Shown: piece by piece, positions 10,540 to 21,440 of the stretch
How positions within the stretch are numbered: the first letter of the stretch is position 1
How the letters are laid out: each line of letters starts with the position of its first letter
From: Rhizomys pruinosus
Lineage: Eukaryota; Chordata; Mammalia; Rodentia; Spalacidae
Reading direction: 5' to 3'
DNA length: 64,000 nt
Assembly: GCA_009823505.1 (NCBI GenBank)
Contig: VZQC01005070.1
Location: 6,229,648 to 6,293,647, forward strand
Translations under genes and position numbers: made by a program
Notes under the pieces: model-generated
Database searches by the model: none
Told to the model about the DNA's origin: nothing
The model's input: the letters and a program-made list of their open reading frames with translations, nothing else

Positions 10540-11242
10540 ACTTCCCTTCTAGTTGATGGTCAGGATAGCCTGAGAGACTCTCAAAACAATACAGGCTACT
10601 GCCAAGCCCTTGATTGCCTCCCAAAACATGAAGGTAAGACTCTATTGCTGAAGACACCACATACTCTGAACACAGGAGCTGGAGCTGGAACTGACCTAGA
10701 ACCTTCCTCCCTGAAAACTACCTCTCAAAGTATAAGAAAATACTATATAAGATGCCAGGAAAGAAAAACCAATTAGTGATTCTACCCAACTGTAAAGCCT
10801 TGAGACAACAATGACCAGACCAGCAAATAATCATGATTGGTGCGCCAGTGAGAATTTTACCTTAAGGGTAATTAACAGCTGTCTAATTGGATTTAAGTCC
10901 TACACAATGGGAGGGAAACCGTGTATGGTACTGTGATCATAGCCAAGAACACATGGCTGAAAATGTCATAGATCCTAGAGAAAAAACTACATTTGTCACA
11001 TCCCCAAGCCATCATAATTTCTTACTATATTCTAAATACGTATCCTTATATTTATAGACAATTGTACCTCTCACCACTCATCAAAGACACTTACTCTTTG
11101 CAATATATGGAGACTATTACAAAGTTCTACTACTGGTCAAATCCAGAGACTAAGTATCTCTAAGGTCCCCAACTCTAACTCATACATCCACAATGTAACA
11201 TCTACTGATAAGGCTCAGGGTATATCATAGAAGAGGAGGAGA
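10540..11242 (+). mobile_element. LINE-1 3'UTR (Lx-like), left part
   Basis: Shares blocks in order with the copies at 6815 and 20925: GTTGATGGTCAGGATAGCC, GACTCTATTGCTGAAGACACC, GAGACAACAATGACCAGACC, CTAATTGGATTTAAG and AACTACTGATAAGGCTCAGGG-type sequence. Interrupted at its right end by a B1. Confidence 0.6.
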
Positions 11243-11404
11243 GGCCGGGCGTGGTGGCGCACGCCTTTAATCCTAGCACTTGGGAGGCAGAGGCAGGCAG
11301 ATCTTTGTGAGTTCAAGGCCAGCCTGGTCTACAGAGCGAGTTCCAGGACAGCCAGAGTTACAGGGAGACCCTGTTTCAAAAAGACCAAAAAAAAAAAAAA
11401 AAAA
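11243..11404 (+). mobile_element. B1 SINE
   Basis: Full-length B1 from GGCCGGGCGTGGTGGCGCAC to GAGACCCTGTTTCAAAAAGACC plus a ~19-base A tail. Imperfect target duplication AGAAGAGGAGGAGA (11229-11242) and AGAATAGGAGGTGA (11405-11418), 12 of 14 matching. Inserted into an L1 3'UTR. Confidence 0.95.
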
Positions 11405-11905
11405 AGAATAGGAGGTGAAAGAATGCAAAAGCCACAGGGATCAGGCATTTGCTGCTAGTCACTAAACATGATAAGGAAGCTACACCAATGAAATCACAGT
11501 ACAGTAGTCTAACAAGATCTGCGTGTGAACCAGTTGATGTGCCAAGGTGGATGGGGGAAATTTCAAGAGGTCCCATCCCAAATGAAGAGCTACAGACAAT
11601 CAATGGATGCTATGGGAGAAAGAATTACATTTCTCCAGAGACTAGAGCCCTGAAAGGTTATCTAACTCCAAGAGTGTAGCCTTAAATACGGGTGCCCAGG
11701 AGCACCACTGAATGGACTCAGTGTAGTTAAATATTTATGTACACATTTATATACCCATATATGTAACAATAACAATTGAGGAAGAGGACAGGAAATTGCA
11801 AGGGAGTCTCCCATAGGGGGAGTTGGAGAGATACTGAGAGGGATGGAAATTGCATGAAAACTATTCATGTATCAGGTTCAAATAACATTTAAAAATATAA
11901 AATAA
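11405..11905 (+). mobile_element. LINE-1 3'UTR (Lx-like), right part with 3' end
   Basis: Shares ordered blocks with 26470-26950: AGTCTAA, GCCAAGGTGG, AATGAAGAGCTACAG, TCAATGGATGCT, GTGGACTCAGTGTA-like, TAACAATAA and a purine-rich stretch with GAGTTGGAGAG. It ends in TAAAAATATAAAATAAATATG. Non-coding. Confidence 0.6.
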
Positions 11906-13476
11906 ATATGTTACAGCAATATCTGCTAACTTTATTGAGTGATATATATTTTTAACTTTGCCTCAATATCATATTTATATATATATAGAAATCGCCTTTC
12001 TTAAAAACAGACAAAATTCCTTATACATAAGTGGAAGTGCAAAGTTAAATGTTATCATAGCATCTAATTACAAAGAATTATTCTATTTTAGGAAAAAGAG
12101 AACCTATTACAGTTAATCTTCAATACTGATTTGGATAAAAGTCTGGATAATTTTTTTGTTCTTCCTGAAGTGATGGTCACATCCATGAAAGTGCTTGCCT
12201 TTGCTGCCTGATATGACTGTCTCTGCAGCTCCTGTGGGGCTAGGAATGCTTCTCTCAGGTCTTTACTCTATGAAACTCTTGATGGGACTGTTTAATTGTC
12301 TCTCATCTCACCACCCACCACCACTCACTCAATTAAATACAAATTTGAAAGAGAAAAGCAGTTTTCTTCCCACACGAATAAGATCATTAAAAATGACTAA
12401 CCATCACATAGGAAGGTGATGGAGTGAGACCTAGAATCTTCCATGCTTATGAAATGAACATAGGCAAATGTGATTAAAACAAAACAATATGTTCTTGTAT
12501 ATTCCTTTCTCCAAAGCAGGACTTAATTTCAAAAGTATATTATAGGCTACAAAATTGCTGAGACCTCTCTGTTACTGAAGTATCAATTACTGTTGCCTTT
12601 TTAGAATATCTACCTCATGACTGTCCTTTCCATGGGTCAGTGGTTGTGATATATATATATGAAAAGATTGTAGTCATTGGTACTTTGTCCATAATTAAAT
12701 TCCGCTGCTTCCTTTACCAATGCAAAGCCCATGATTGTATTTCCAGAGAAATGTTTCTAAGCACAAGGTCACAGAGACACTACCAATTTCAGTTTAACCT
12801 GCCTCTTCAATTGTCTACTTAAACTGACAACTCTAATTGTCTACCAGTGGACACATTAGTGCATTAAAATGTCTGGTTACATTGTTCTGAACCAATGGAT
12901 AATCTGACTTCAATAATCAGGTCTGAATTTAGAGGCTAATTGCATCTCATCCTTTAACCTTTAAAATGAGTTGCCGTTATAATTTAGCAGAGTCCTCTGC
13001 ACATATTTCTAAAAGCAAGTGCTCCAAAGAGATGAAAATAAAAAGAGCAGATTATTCTATATGGCTGAAAAATGACAAAGCAATGACCCCTCCCTCTATC
13101 TTCAGTTTCAAAAAGGTTCTGAAATTTGTGTTAATACTGTGGCCTTAGTGGATTTATAATTTGTTCAATGTCCATTGCTCTCATTTGCATGAAAAAGGAG
13201 AGGAAGGTCAATGTGTTTCTTTTAAAGCATCTGAACTTCAGTTATAGAAGGCACTGCTTCATGGACTGCTTCCTTCCCCCTCAATCTTTCCCTCTACTCA
13301 CCTGCAGTCTCTTTCCATCTCTCTCTCTTTCCCAAAACAAACCCAAAGGTAAAGTTCAGTATTTAATTTTAGAAAGAAAAATCTGAATCGTGATCCTAAT
13401 ACTTTTCTTAAAAACTCAAATAACTCAAAGTAAACATTACTTTCAATATGTTTTGTTTCTTGAGTATAAAGATTTT
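11906..13476. other. AT-rich unique sequence
   Basis: No gene or young repeat seen. The stretch 12830-13050 is repeat-poor with several TAATT-type motifs; it could be conserved non-coding DNA, but that cannot be shown from one sequence. Confidence 0.4.
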
Positions 13477-13633
13477 AAGATTTATTTCTCCTTATGTGTA
13501 TAAGTGAATAAGTATATACTCAGAAATACAGTGTACATGGAGGCCAGAAGAGCGCATTGAATCTTTTGAAGTGACATCTGTTTGTGAGCTGCTTGATAGG
13601 TGTTGGGAAGTTCCCAAGCCATCTCTCCAGCTT
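13477..13633 (-). mobile_element. old B2/B3-type SINE
   Basis: Minus-strand copy: AAGATTTATTT...TTATGTGTATAAGTG at the tail, GGAGGCCAGAAGAGCGCATTG in the body, and CCATCTCTCCAGC at the head. The middle is diverged or partly deleted. Confidence 0.75.
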
Positions 13634-13667
13634 CAGGATCATTTTATGTAATCATTACATAGCACAC

Positions 13668-13972
13668 ACATATATATATATGCTTCACCTATATATATAC
13701 ATATATGAAGCATATATACATGTACATACACCTATATATGTGTGTACATGTATATATGCTTCATATATATGAAGCATATATACATGTACACACAATCATA
13801 TATATGTATATATATATGTATATGTATATGTATATATACATATATATGAGTATATGTATATGTATAAATATGTATATGTATATATACTCATATATATGTA
13901 TATATACATATATACATGTATGTATATATGTGTTCATATATACATATATATATGATTGTGTGTATGTATGTG
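13668..13972. repeat. AT-rich (TA/ATGT)n region with nested palindromes
   Basis: About 300 bp of TA, ATGT and TATAC motifs. The arm TGAAGCATATATACATGTACA occurs near 13706 and 13771, and its inverse TGTACATG...ATGCTTCA at 13742-13761. CACACAATCATATATATGTA (13789) is mirrored by TACATATATATATGATTGTGTG near 13945. Another inverted pair is CATATATATGAGTATAT/ATATACTCATATATATG. The region can fold into one or more cruciforms. Confidence 0.93.
13739..13794. repeat. 56-bp perfect palindrome
   Basis: The sequence equals its own reverse complement over 56 bp with no spacer; the centre lies between 13766 and 13767 within TTCATATATATGAA. The first flanking pair (13738 A, 13795 A) breaks the symmetry. 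Such sequences extrude as cruciforms and are fragile in other mammalian loci; no function is claimed here. Confidence 0.95.
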
Positions 13973-15017
13973 CTTCATTGCAACATCATTTGGTACAATT
14001 ATGTTAGACTAAAAGAAATGAAATAAACTATGTAATACACCTGCAGTCTCTCTTCTCAAAGTGTTTATAAACATAACACCCCAGTTTAAAGAAGCAGTCA
14101 AAGCATGTCTTCCAAAGAAAATCAATCATACATAAATTTTAAAAAATTAGAACTATTTAAAATTCTTTTTTATTTTGCAAGGAAAAGTAACTTACATTAC
14201 TGAGTCCTGGACACAGTTGTAGATTCTATCATTCATTCTGCTCTTTTCCACATAAAATGCAACTTTTCATTGAATAATATATTGGGACTGAAAAATTAAC
14301 TTTAAAAAGGCAGTTCAAATATGCCCAGTTTTGCTTACTTGGTGGATGTGAATTTATGATGCTAGGCGAGTGAATGAATATGAAGAATCTTTTCTTTCCA
14401 AATCAAAAGTGTTCCATAAAAATCTAGGAGTGGTCAGGGTGAGCAAATGGAAAGGTGGACTTTAGTAGATCTAACCTCTGTGCAGAAAACGGAAAAGTTC
14501 TAGAAATTTGCTATGTAACTTCATGCATGGAGCTAGCAATACTATACTCATATGAATCTTTTTTTCTTTATATTCTGTTTTTTTTTTCTTTAAACAATAT
14601 ATTATCTTCTATGAATGCAAAAAGCAGTACTTTTATAATTAGATTCAAAGTTATCTTGAAATCAGTGACAATTATAATTACATACACTTCATACTTATGA
14701 AAGCAGAGATGACACTGCTAATCCCACTATTCTGAAATTCTCATGTACTAGAGGCACCATGCCTCCAGCTCCTGAGATTTAGTCCAACAGCAGCAATGAA
14801 AAAGCAGTCATTACTGACACCAAATATTGGCTCCAAAGAAATTTTCCAGTCTCTTCTAAAAATTGGCTGAATCCACATTTCACGATAAGCATGACAAAGC
14901 AAAGTTTCTGAGATCTTTCTATGCATTTTAAAGATCACATGAGAGGTTTGGTTAAGTAGACTTTAGAAATAACAACATTAATTCACTTTTGGTCATCATT
15001 TTAATAAGCTACATCTT
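13973..15017. other. unique AT-rich sequence
   Basis: No gene or repeat identified with confidence. Confidence 0.4.
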
Positions 15018-15178
15018 GGGACTGGAGAGATGGCTCAGTGGTTAAGAACAATGGCTGTTCTTGCAGAAGACCAAGGCTTGATTTACATCATCCACATGGT
15101 AGTTAATAACCATCTGGACCTCCAGTTCCAGGGGTTCGACACCTTCTTCTGACCTCCTTTGGCATTGCAGTACACGGG

Positions 15179-15222
<44 letters not shown>

Positions 15223-15265
15223 GAGGCAATAGATTCACATACATAAAATATAAATAATAAAAAAG
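15018..15265 (+). mobile_element. B2/B3-type SINE (older GCTCAG subtype) with CA expansion
   Basis: Head GGGACTGGAGAGATGGCTCAGTGGTTAAG; body CCTCCAGTTCCAGGGGTTCG without the internal duplication; tail ACATACATAAAATATAAATAA. A (CA)n tract at 15181-15220 has grown inside the body. Target duplication AAGCTACATCTT (15006-15017) / AAGTTACATCTC (15266-15277). Confidence 0.9.
15181..15220. repeat. (CA)n microsatellite
   Basis: About 20 CA units inside the SINE at 15018-15265. Confidence 0.96.
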
Positions 15266-15277
15266 AAGTTACATCTC

Positions 15278-16964
15278 CTGCCACATATTTGTCATGGCAC
15301 AGTAAAAATAGAAGTCTATGAAACTATTCCATGTGTGATTAAGAAAGCATTAGGATTGGGAGAAAACATTTGAACAATCAACTATTTAATTCCTAATCAA
15401 TTCAATAATAACTAGCTGGCTTCAGAGGAGATTCTGCCACTCCACTTCTCACAGTGAGCAGACTCCACTGTTTTTGCTTGTTCAATATGCAGCTTCTCCA
15501 ACCAGCTTTGTGGTCTCTAAATCTGCCTTTTAAACAGCATTTCAAGGATTATGCCCTGAATTCTATATATCATACTTTGAAAAATCTGGTGTGGTAGGGA
15601 TCCTCCACCTTACAAGCTCATTGTGGATTTAGTGGGTCCATTAGTAACACTTCTGTTCTCTTAAGAAAAAATGACTCGGTTTACCTGTGAATCTAAAATA
15701 GTGTCATATTAAGGGGTCAATTCTGGGAATAAAATCTAGGCTCTGGCACTGATAATAAAGCTAGTTGCTATGGTGACCAGAATTGTGGTCCAAGTGCCTT
15801 ACATAATGAGTAAGTTTCATTAAAAATTACTAATGTACCATCAATAGGAAATTTACTAACTTTATAAATAGCTATGATTCATGGGCAAGTTGGCTCAGTA
15901 GAGACAGAAATAAAGAGGAATAAAAGTACCCTTGAATCTGCCAGATCTCAGAGCCTATATGTTTCTAAAGTTCTTTATAAATTCATAAAGGTGCCTGAGC
16001 AGCAAGGCTGCAACTTTTTCAATTCATTTACCTCCTTTCAATATGGTACCACTTGCCTTGATTACAATATGAAAATTCCAGTAGTTATTGTCATTTTAAA
16101 AAAACATTAAGGAAGGCTGACAGTAACAAAGAAATGAGTAAAAGCCATCGACAGGATACTGTAAGATGATTCTTCTGTTCCTTTTTCTTTTACAATAATG
16201 AAAAACTTTTTTGCACTTGAGAATCTTTAAATCACATTCATGACACCTTAGCATTCTTGGAATCTTCCTCTTTTTTATGTAGGGTCCAATGACTATAAGT
16301 GGACTCCAATGAATATAAGTCAAAGGTATCAAATAGAGTCATCTTCCCAGACAATGATTTCCTGGATAACTAACTTTAAGATGTCTTAAAATGTGTAAAA
16401 ATTTTCTCCCTTTCTTATTCAGACCTGTTTCAACAGAAGTCTGGAAAAGTATTTCATACCATGGGTGATTAAGAAACTGTTGGAATGTGAAGGAGGGATT
16501 TAAATAATACAATCCCCTACAACACTGAAAGCTGTCAGCTCAACTCACCAACCATTCGCATTTATATTCTTCTCTTTTTGTGTCTATGAGACATCCACAA
16601 GACCAAGTTATCAATTTAAAAGTTTAATCTTGAGCATAATTTATATCAAGATCCTTATGAATGCACTAGACTGATTAATTCATTTCTCTTATTCTTTGAA
16701 AAGTTTGTCACAGTTTTCTCCTTGTCACAAAATATAATACTGCATTTAAAAGAAAAATTACACATCACAAGTGCTGTCAATGAAGTCCAAGGAAATAATT
16801 TCATGTTAAATTATTTGGGCTAACTTAATGGTAGTGTTTCCAATAGTGCAAAAGACACTGGGTGAGCCAATAAGATATTAGAACAGGTTTCCTGAAGAAG
16901 TCTCAGCAGGAAAAGCAGGGTTCTACTCTACTCCACATGCAGCATCTTTATAGGGCCACTTAAT
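15278..16964. other. unique AT-rich sequence
   Basis: No recognised gene or repeat. A short imperfect tandem pair (TCCAATGACTATAAGTGGAC then TCCAATGAATATAAGTCA) lies near 16287-16324. Confidence 0.4.
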
Positions 16965-17046
16965 CCCACACGGTAGAAGAAGAGAACACACCCCCCAAGC
17001 TGTCCTCTGACCTTCTGCACACATATACCTGCACAAACACACATTA
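16965..17046 (+). mobile_element. degenerate SINE tail
   Basis: GGTAGAAGAAGAGAACACAC ... CTGTCCTCTGACCTTCTGCA followed by a CA-rich end matches the tail half of an old rodent tRNA-type SINE. The head is not recognisable. Confidence 0.5.
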
Positions 17047-17299
17047 AATATTGTTTCCTCTATGGAGAGTTTCTCTTTACTGGAATGTTAACTTCAGAAA
17101 TCCTACTGTGCTCCATCACCAGGGGTAGATCTCTGACAAGGAGAATACAACCTCATGCACATGAGGTGTTTGCAAAGGAAAGAACAACCAGTGTCAGGAC
17201 AGAAAGGCACCTTCCAGGATGGATGAGTTGAGTAACGACTGGCTAATGATGCAAGGAGTGTGGCTAAGGGTCTCCAAACTAAAGCTTTAAAAGTTTGTC

Positions 17300-17585
17300 T
17301 ATTTCTATGCTGGCTCAGTCAGTAAAGTGCTTGCCACACCAGCAGGAGGACCTGCGTTCCCGTACTCATAAAATCCAGGGCTCCTCTGCTGAGGAGGCAG
17401 AGGCAAAAGGATCCCTAGGACTTGATGGCCAGCCAATCTAGACATCGAGAAGTTCCAGAAACAGTGAAAGGTGTTGTCTCAAAAAGTAAAGCGGGAAGTG
17501 ACTGAGAAAGATGACTGACATCAAGTTCCATATATGCACATATGTGCACCCACATGCACATACACATGAACACATATATACACAA
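17300..17585 (+). mobile_element. B4 SINE (tRNA head + B1)
   Basis: Order of parts: GCTGGCTCAGTCAGTAAAGTGCTTGCC (tRNA-like head), GAGGACCTGCGTTC, GAGGAGGCAGAGGCAAAAGG and GATGGCCAGCCAATCTAG (B1-derived), TTGTCTCAAAAAGTAAAG, then a CA-rich tail. Diverged. The 182-residue minus-strand frame at 17438-17986 starts in flanking DNA and runs through this tail, so I do not count it as a gene. Confidence 0.72.
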
Positions 17586-18164
17586 AGAAAAAAGAGATTT
17601 GTGTATTTCTTCAATCCCCCAGCGTATCCAAGGTCACATGTCTCCTTTTCAACCATCTTACATTGGAACACTGGCATACACACATGGCATGTACTTTTCG
17701 GCCCAGGGAAGTGAAGGTGGCCGCTCCCCAACCATGCAGTAAAGGAAGACATCCACAGCACCCACACTGACTCCTCACCACGATCCAATGAGAAGCTCCA
17801 ACCCAGAGAAGGCCAAAATGGACAAGCTAAAAGCCCTCTGTGAGGACTAAAGGCGTGATGTAATAACATACTCATACATACGTAAATCTCACCAACTACT
17901 GGCCCCTCAACATTATCAAGAGCAGTGAAGAACAGACCGGAAGGGTCAAAGACATAGCTATCATAGTCACCATGCAACTTACTCACACTAAGAGCTGCTT
18001 AATCTTCATTGCATGCCAGTAGACAGGCACCAGTGTTCTTTTAAAAATGAGAAAACAACACAGAGAAGTCATGTAATTGCACAAGATCACACAGATTTAA
18101 AAAAATGATGCTGAACCTTTTAGACAAATTGTGCTTCTTTTTTGCATTTTAAAATAGGTTATTA
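17586..18164. other. unassigned sequence, with possible MIR/L2-like remnant
   Basis: The stretch 18040-18095 (AAAAATGAGAAAACAACACAG, then AATTGCACAAGATCACACAG) resembles the ancient 'gaggaaactgaggcacag...cttgcccaaggtcacacag' repeat. Nothing else recognised. Confidence 0.45.
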
Positions 18165-18421
18165 TGGGGCTGGAGAGATGGCCTAGCGGTTAAGAGCGCC
18201 GACCGCTCTTACAGAGGACCCGGGTTCGATCCCCAGCACCCACATGGCGGCCGAGAACCTTCTGAAACTCCAATTCCAGGAGAACTCCAGTTCCAGGGGA
18301 ATCCGAGACCCTCTTCTGACCTCCGTGGCATTGCACGGCACTGGTGCACAGACTTGCATGCAGACAGTACATTCATACACATACAGAAATAAATAAAATT
18401 TAAAAAAATTAAAAATAAAAT
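18165..18421 (+). mobile_element. B2/B3-type SINE, young duplicated subfamily
   Basis: A box GGCCTAGCGGTTAAGAGCG, intact tRNA-like B box GGTTCGATCCC, CpG-rich body with the ~17-bp tandem duplication (AACTCCAATTCCAGGAG / AACTCCAGTTCCAGGGG), end ATTCATACACATACAG plus A-rich tail. Perfect 14-bp target duplication AAAATAGGTTATTA at 18151-18164 and 18422-18435. Confidence 0.95.
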
Positions 18422-18435
18422 AAAATAGGTTATTA

Positions 18436-18438
18436 CAT

Positions 18439-18478
<40 letters not shown>
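18436..18478. repeat. (ATTT)n microsatellite
   Basis: About ten ATTT units directly after the second target duplication of the preceding SINE. It may be the poly-A-side tail of the minus-strand SINE that follows. Confidence 0.93.
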
Positions 18479-18635
18479 TGTGTGTCCATACAGGTATCTA
18501 TGTTCAGAAGGTCAGAGGATAGCTTGGGGAATATGTTCTCTCTCCTTCTACCATGCAGGATCAAATGCAAGTCACCATGTTTGCTGAAAAATTATACTGC
18601 ATGCCAACTGTTCCACCTCAACAGCCCATTTTAAG
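18479..18635 (-). mobile_element. degenerate tRNA-type SINE
   Basis: Minus orientation: GAAGGTCAGAGGATAGCTTGGGGAA, TCTCTCCTTCTACCATGCAGG, ATCAAATGCAAGTCACC match the tail-to-head order of an old rodent tRNA-derived SINE. Strongly diverged. Confidence 0.55.
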
Positions 18636-18876
18636 TATTTAAATGCCATTTCCTGCTCCTGTTTCCTCTTAATATTCTCATACCTTGACCACCACCTTTC
18701 TAATGTATTACTATTAGTACTAATCGATAAGTCGTAAGCCTATGTTTATAGAGTATAATGTGACATTTTGACATGTGTATAATGTGAAATTATGAAATGA
18801 AGCTAAGTAATATATCTACCACTTCATTATCAATCGGGTTTTATATGGTGAGACATTGGAAGTGTGTAAGCTCTTC

Positions 18877-18985
18877 TTTCTATTTTTATTAAATTTTTAC
18901 AAATTACATACAATAAATTTTGATTGTATTTAGACACTCCCCCATCTGCATCCCCCCAATTCTGCAATTTCATGTATATGTATTA
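18877..18985 (-). mobile_element. LINE-1 3'-end fragment
   Basis: T-rich start (TTTTTATTAAATTTTTACAAA) then AACTCCCCCATCTGCATCCCCCCAA-type C-rich tract, the inverse of the A-tailed, G-rich L1 3'UTR end. Compare 34768-35075. Confidence 0.55.
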
Positions 18986-19628
18986 AAGGCTATAGAGTCA
19001 CATTTGTGTCCCCAAATGTCCTTAATGTAGATCCATCCCCAGATGGATTATTCTAGAAGTCTAGGTATGATGCTAGAAGTCATACCTCAAAAACCAAGTG
19101 AAGGATTGTGGACAGGTTACTGTGTTAAGTCAAAGTTAGAAACTAAAGAGAAATTGGCTTTCTGTCCAAATCTGAAAACATCACCCCAAGTAAGTATTAT
19201 GTATGAGTTGAGTGAAAGGAAAAATTAAAGCAAGGAAAACTTTAAATCATTAGCAAATGACTTGGGCAGAAAATATTCATGGGCATTAAGAGGTTTTAGA
19301 GAGATTTAAACATGTCATGATTTCTGTAAAAGGAAGCTGAGCATGCAGGATAATTTTTCATTTGTCAAAGAAGAGAACACATATCTTTCAAGAAGGACCC
19401 ATGGCTGCTGGGAAGAGGAGAGTCAGTCTCGTCTAAGGATGTGACTGTGACTCTTGGTAGGTAAGAAGAGATCAACAGCTTAATCAGACCTATAATATAT
19501 GAGAAAACTGAAACAGTAATACAAAACTTCCTAACTTAAAAAAGCCCAGGACCATGGGAAAGTACACAAGCCTTTTTAAAAAAGAAACATGGTTTACTTG
19601 CACAAAACTGATCAGATTTGAGAGATTG

Positions 19629-19672
19629 TTGTTTCACACAAAAACCCTTGAAGTGGTTTTTGTGTGAAACAA
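19629..19672. repeat. 18-bp perfect inverted repeat (hairpin)
   Basis: Arms 19629-19646 (TTGTTTCACACAAAAACC) and 19655-19672 (GGTTTTTGTGTGAAACAA) pair perfectly around the 8-base loop CTTGAAGT. No transposon family recognised. Confidence 0.95.
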
Positions 19673-19797
19673 ATGGTGAGAATGTGAATAGTTTCCTTAT
19701 TATAGTATTGAAATTAAGTCTACTTAATTTATAAAATCATGTTCATGCCCTGATTTTATATACTTGTATCTATCAATAAACATTGTGATACTTGAAA

Positions 19798-19953
19798 AAA
19801 AAAGCCCAGGCCCAGGTGAATTTAGCACAGAATTCTATCAGAGATTTAAAGAGGACCTACAACCACTATTACTTCAGTTATTCAAGAGGCTAGAAACAGA
19901 GGGAAATCTCCCAAGTTCCTTCTATGAAGTAGCAGCTTCTATTATTCCATAGA
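19798..19953 (+). mobile_element. LINE-1 ORF2 fragment (start of reverse transcriptase)
   Basis: The translation contains [20 protein letters not shown] and [15 protein letters not shown], which fits the conserved L1 ORF2 stretch (KSPGPDG...EFYQ...LP.SFYEA.I.LIPKP) at the start of the RT domain. Only about 50 residues remain, with no flanking ORF2 sequence and no catalytic FADD box. A dead fragment. Confidence 0.9.
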
Positions 19954-19965
19954 ACAAAGCTTGTT

Positions 19966-20132
19966 TATTTATTTATTTTTTTTTTAATTTATTTCAGACA
20001 AAGTCTTGCTATGTAGCTTCAGCAAGCCTGGTACTTGCGAAGTAGAGCAGATTGTCCTTGAATTCTTAGCAGCATCCTTCTTCTGTCCACTGATTGCTAG
20101 AGTTACAGATATAAGACACCACATCTGGCTAA
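19966..20132 (-). mobile_element. diverged B1-like SINE
   Basis: T-rich tail, TCAGACAAAGTCTTGCTATGTAG, CAAGCCTGG, CCTTGAATTC, GAGTTACAGATATAAGACACCAC is the minus-strand B1 order, with heavy divergence. It may be an early (proto-B1) copy. Confidence 0.75.
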
Positions 20133-20924
20133 GAAGCAGATTTTTTAAAACAACATATTTGTTAATAGATAATGATATCATCATTTAGAGGACTGAAGAG
20201 AAACAGCAAAACTTAAACAAAATATCTATCAGGGAATGCATGAAATCTGGTTAACAACACAGACTCAGCCCCAGTCAAAATATTTGTCTTAATGCTGTCT
20301 ACATGAAGTAGACACTCACCATCCTGGGACATGCAAGGTACCACTCCATCACATATGATATAGGCTTTGGCTTGAGAACAACATTTACATTCAAGACATG
20401 TTTGTGCTTAACACAATAGAGATCTTGGCATGCCACTATTGTTGTTTATGGAACAAACATAATAAACGTAAAACATTTGGCCTCCCTGACATCATTAATT
20501 TTCTACTTTGCACCAATAAATGCTATAAATTAAATTGACATCCAGAAAAAAATAGTTATCTGTTCAATGGTAAATTATATTACATCTTTATTCAGAAAAG
20601 CGGAGGCCTAAATTAATTTTCCAATCACAGGGTGAAAACCAGTTATTGTTTTCTGAAAATAGACCACACAGAACTACATGATAGTAAATTTTCCAAATTA
20701 TCATTTAGAATAAAATTATGAAATTAGCTTAATGACTAGTAGGCTTCCATAATATTTTTTGTAGATCCTTAGTTTTCATTAATCCAACTATGCTCATTTC
20801 AGTCATAACTTTAAAAAACAAAAAGGGTTCAAGCAAAATTACCTCACATATGTGGACAGTGTCACTCCCAGAAGACATAGATTATTATTAAATGAAAATC
20901 GCAGTACAGGGCATGGGATGTCTT
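20133..20924. other. unique AT-rich sequence
   Basis: No gene or repeat recognised. Confidence 0.4.
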
Positions 20925-21180
20925 CCTATGAGTTATTGGTCAGGGAGTCCCCAGAGGTCTTAGTTAACCACCATCACTGCAAGGAAAGACCCTATTGCTG
21001 AAGATACACATACTCTAAAGAAGTAAATCTCACTGGGCATGGTGGCGCACACCTTTAATCCTAGCACTTGGGAGGCAGAGGCAGGCAGATTTTTGTGAGT
21101 TCAAGGCCAGCCTGGTCTACAGAGTGAGTTCCAGGACAGCTGGGATTACAGGGAGACCCTGTCTCAAAAAGACCAAAAAA

Positions 21181-21215
<35 letters not shown>

Positions 21216-21440
21216 ATCTCAAACCAAACAGGAAATTTGTCCCCTACTGGTGTGCTTTCATAGTACCAGAAAGCTGCTGCTGGAGAAAAAACAACAGTAG
21301 TCTTATCCCTGCTGCAGCACCAACCCGCCAGATAAGATGTGCCTACTAATGCAATAGTGGCGTGACAGTTATAAGGCAACCAACCAGTTTCTGATTGGTT
21401 TTGAGTTCAGTTCCACAGGAGGATATGATACATAGGTTGA
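20925..21440 (+). mobile_element. LINE-1 3'UTR (Lx-like), split by a B1
   Basis: Blocks shared with 10540-10920 and 6830-7020: GAGTTATTGGTCAGGGAGTCCC, GACCCTATTGCTGAAGATAC, GCTTTCATAGTACCAGAAAGCTGC, TGCCTACTAATGCAATAGTGGC, TTCTGATTGGTTTTGAG. A B1 occupies 21033-21212. Non-coding. Confidence 0.65.
21033..21212 (+). mobile_element. B1 SINE with (AAAT)n tail
   Basis: CTGGGCATGGTGGCGCACACC to GACCCTGTCTCAAAAAGACC, then a tail expanded to about ten AAAT units. Target duplication TAAATCTCA at 21024-21032 and 21213-21221. Confidence 0.95.

Noticed and set aside
17438..17986. 182-residue minus-strand open frame
   Set aside because: Overlaps the tail of a B4 SINE in antisense, has no recognisable domain and no promoter or splice context.
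18172..18245. Functional tRNA gene
   Set aside because: A and B boxes are good, but the sequence continues as a SINE body and tail with a target duplication, and the cloverleaf is not closed; it is a tRNA-derived SINE head.
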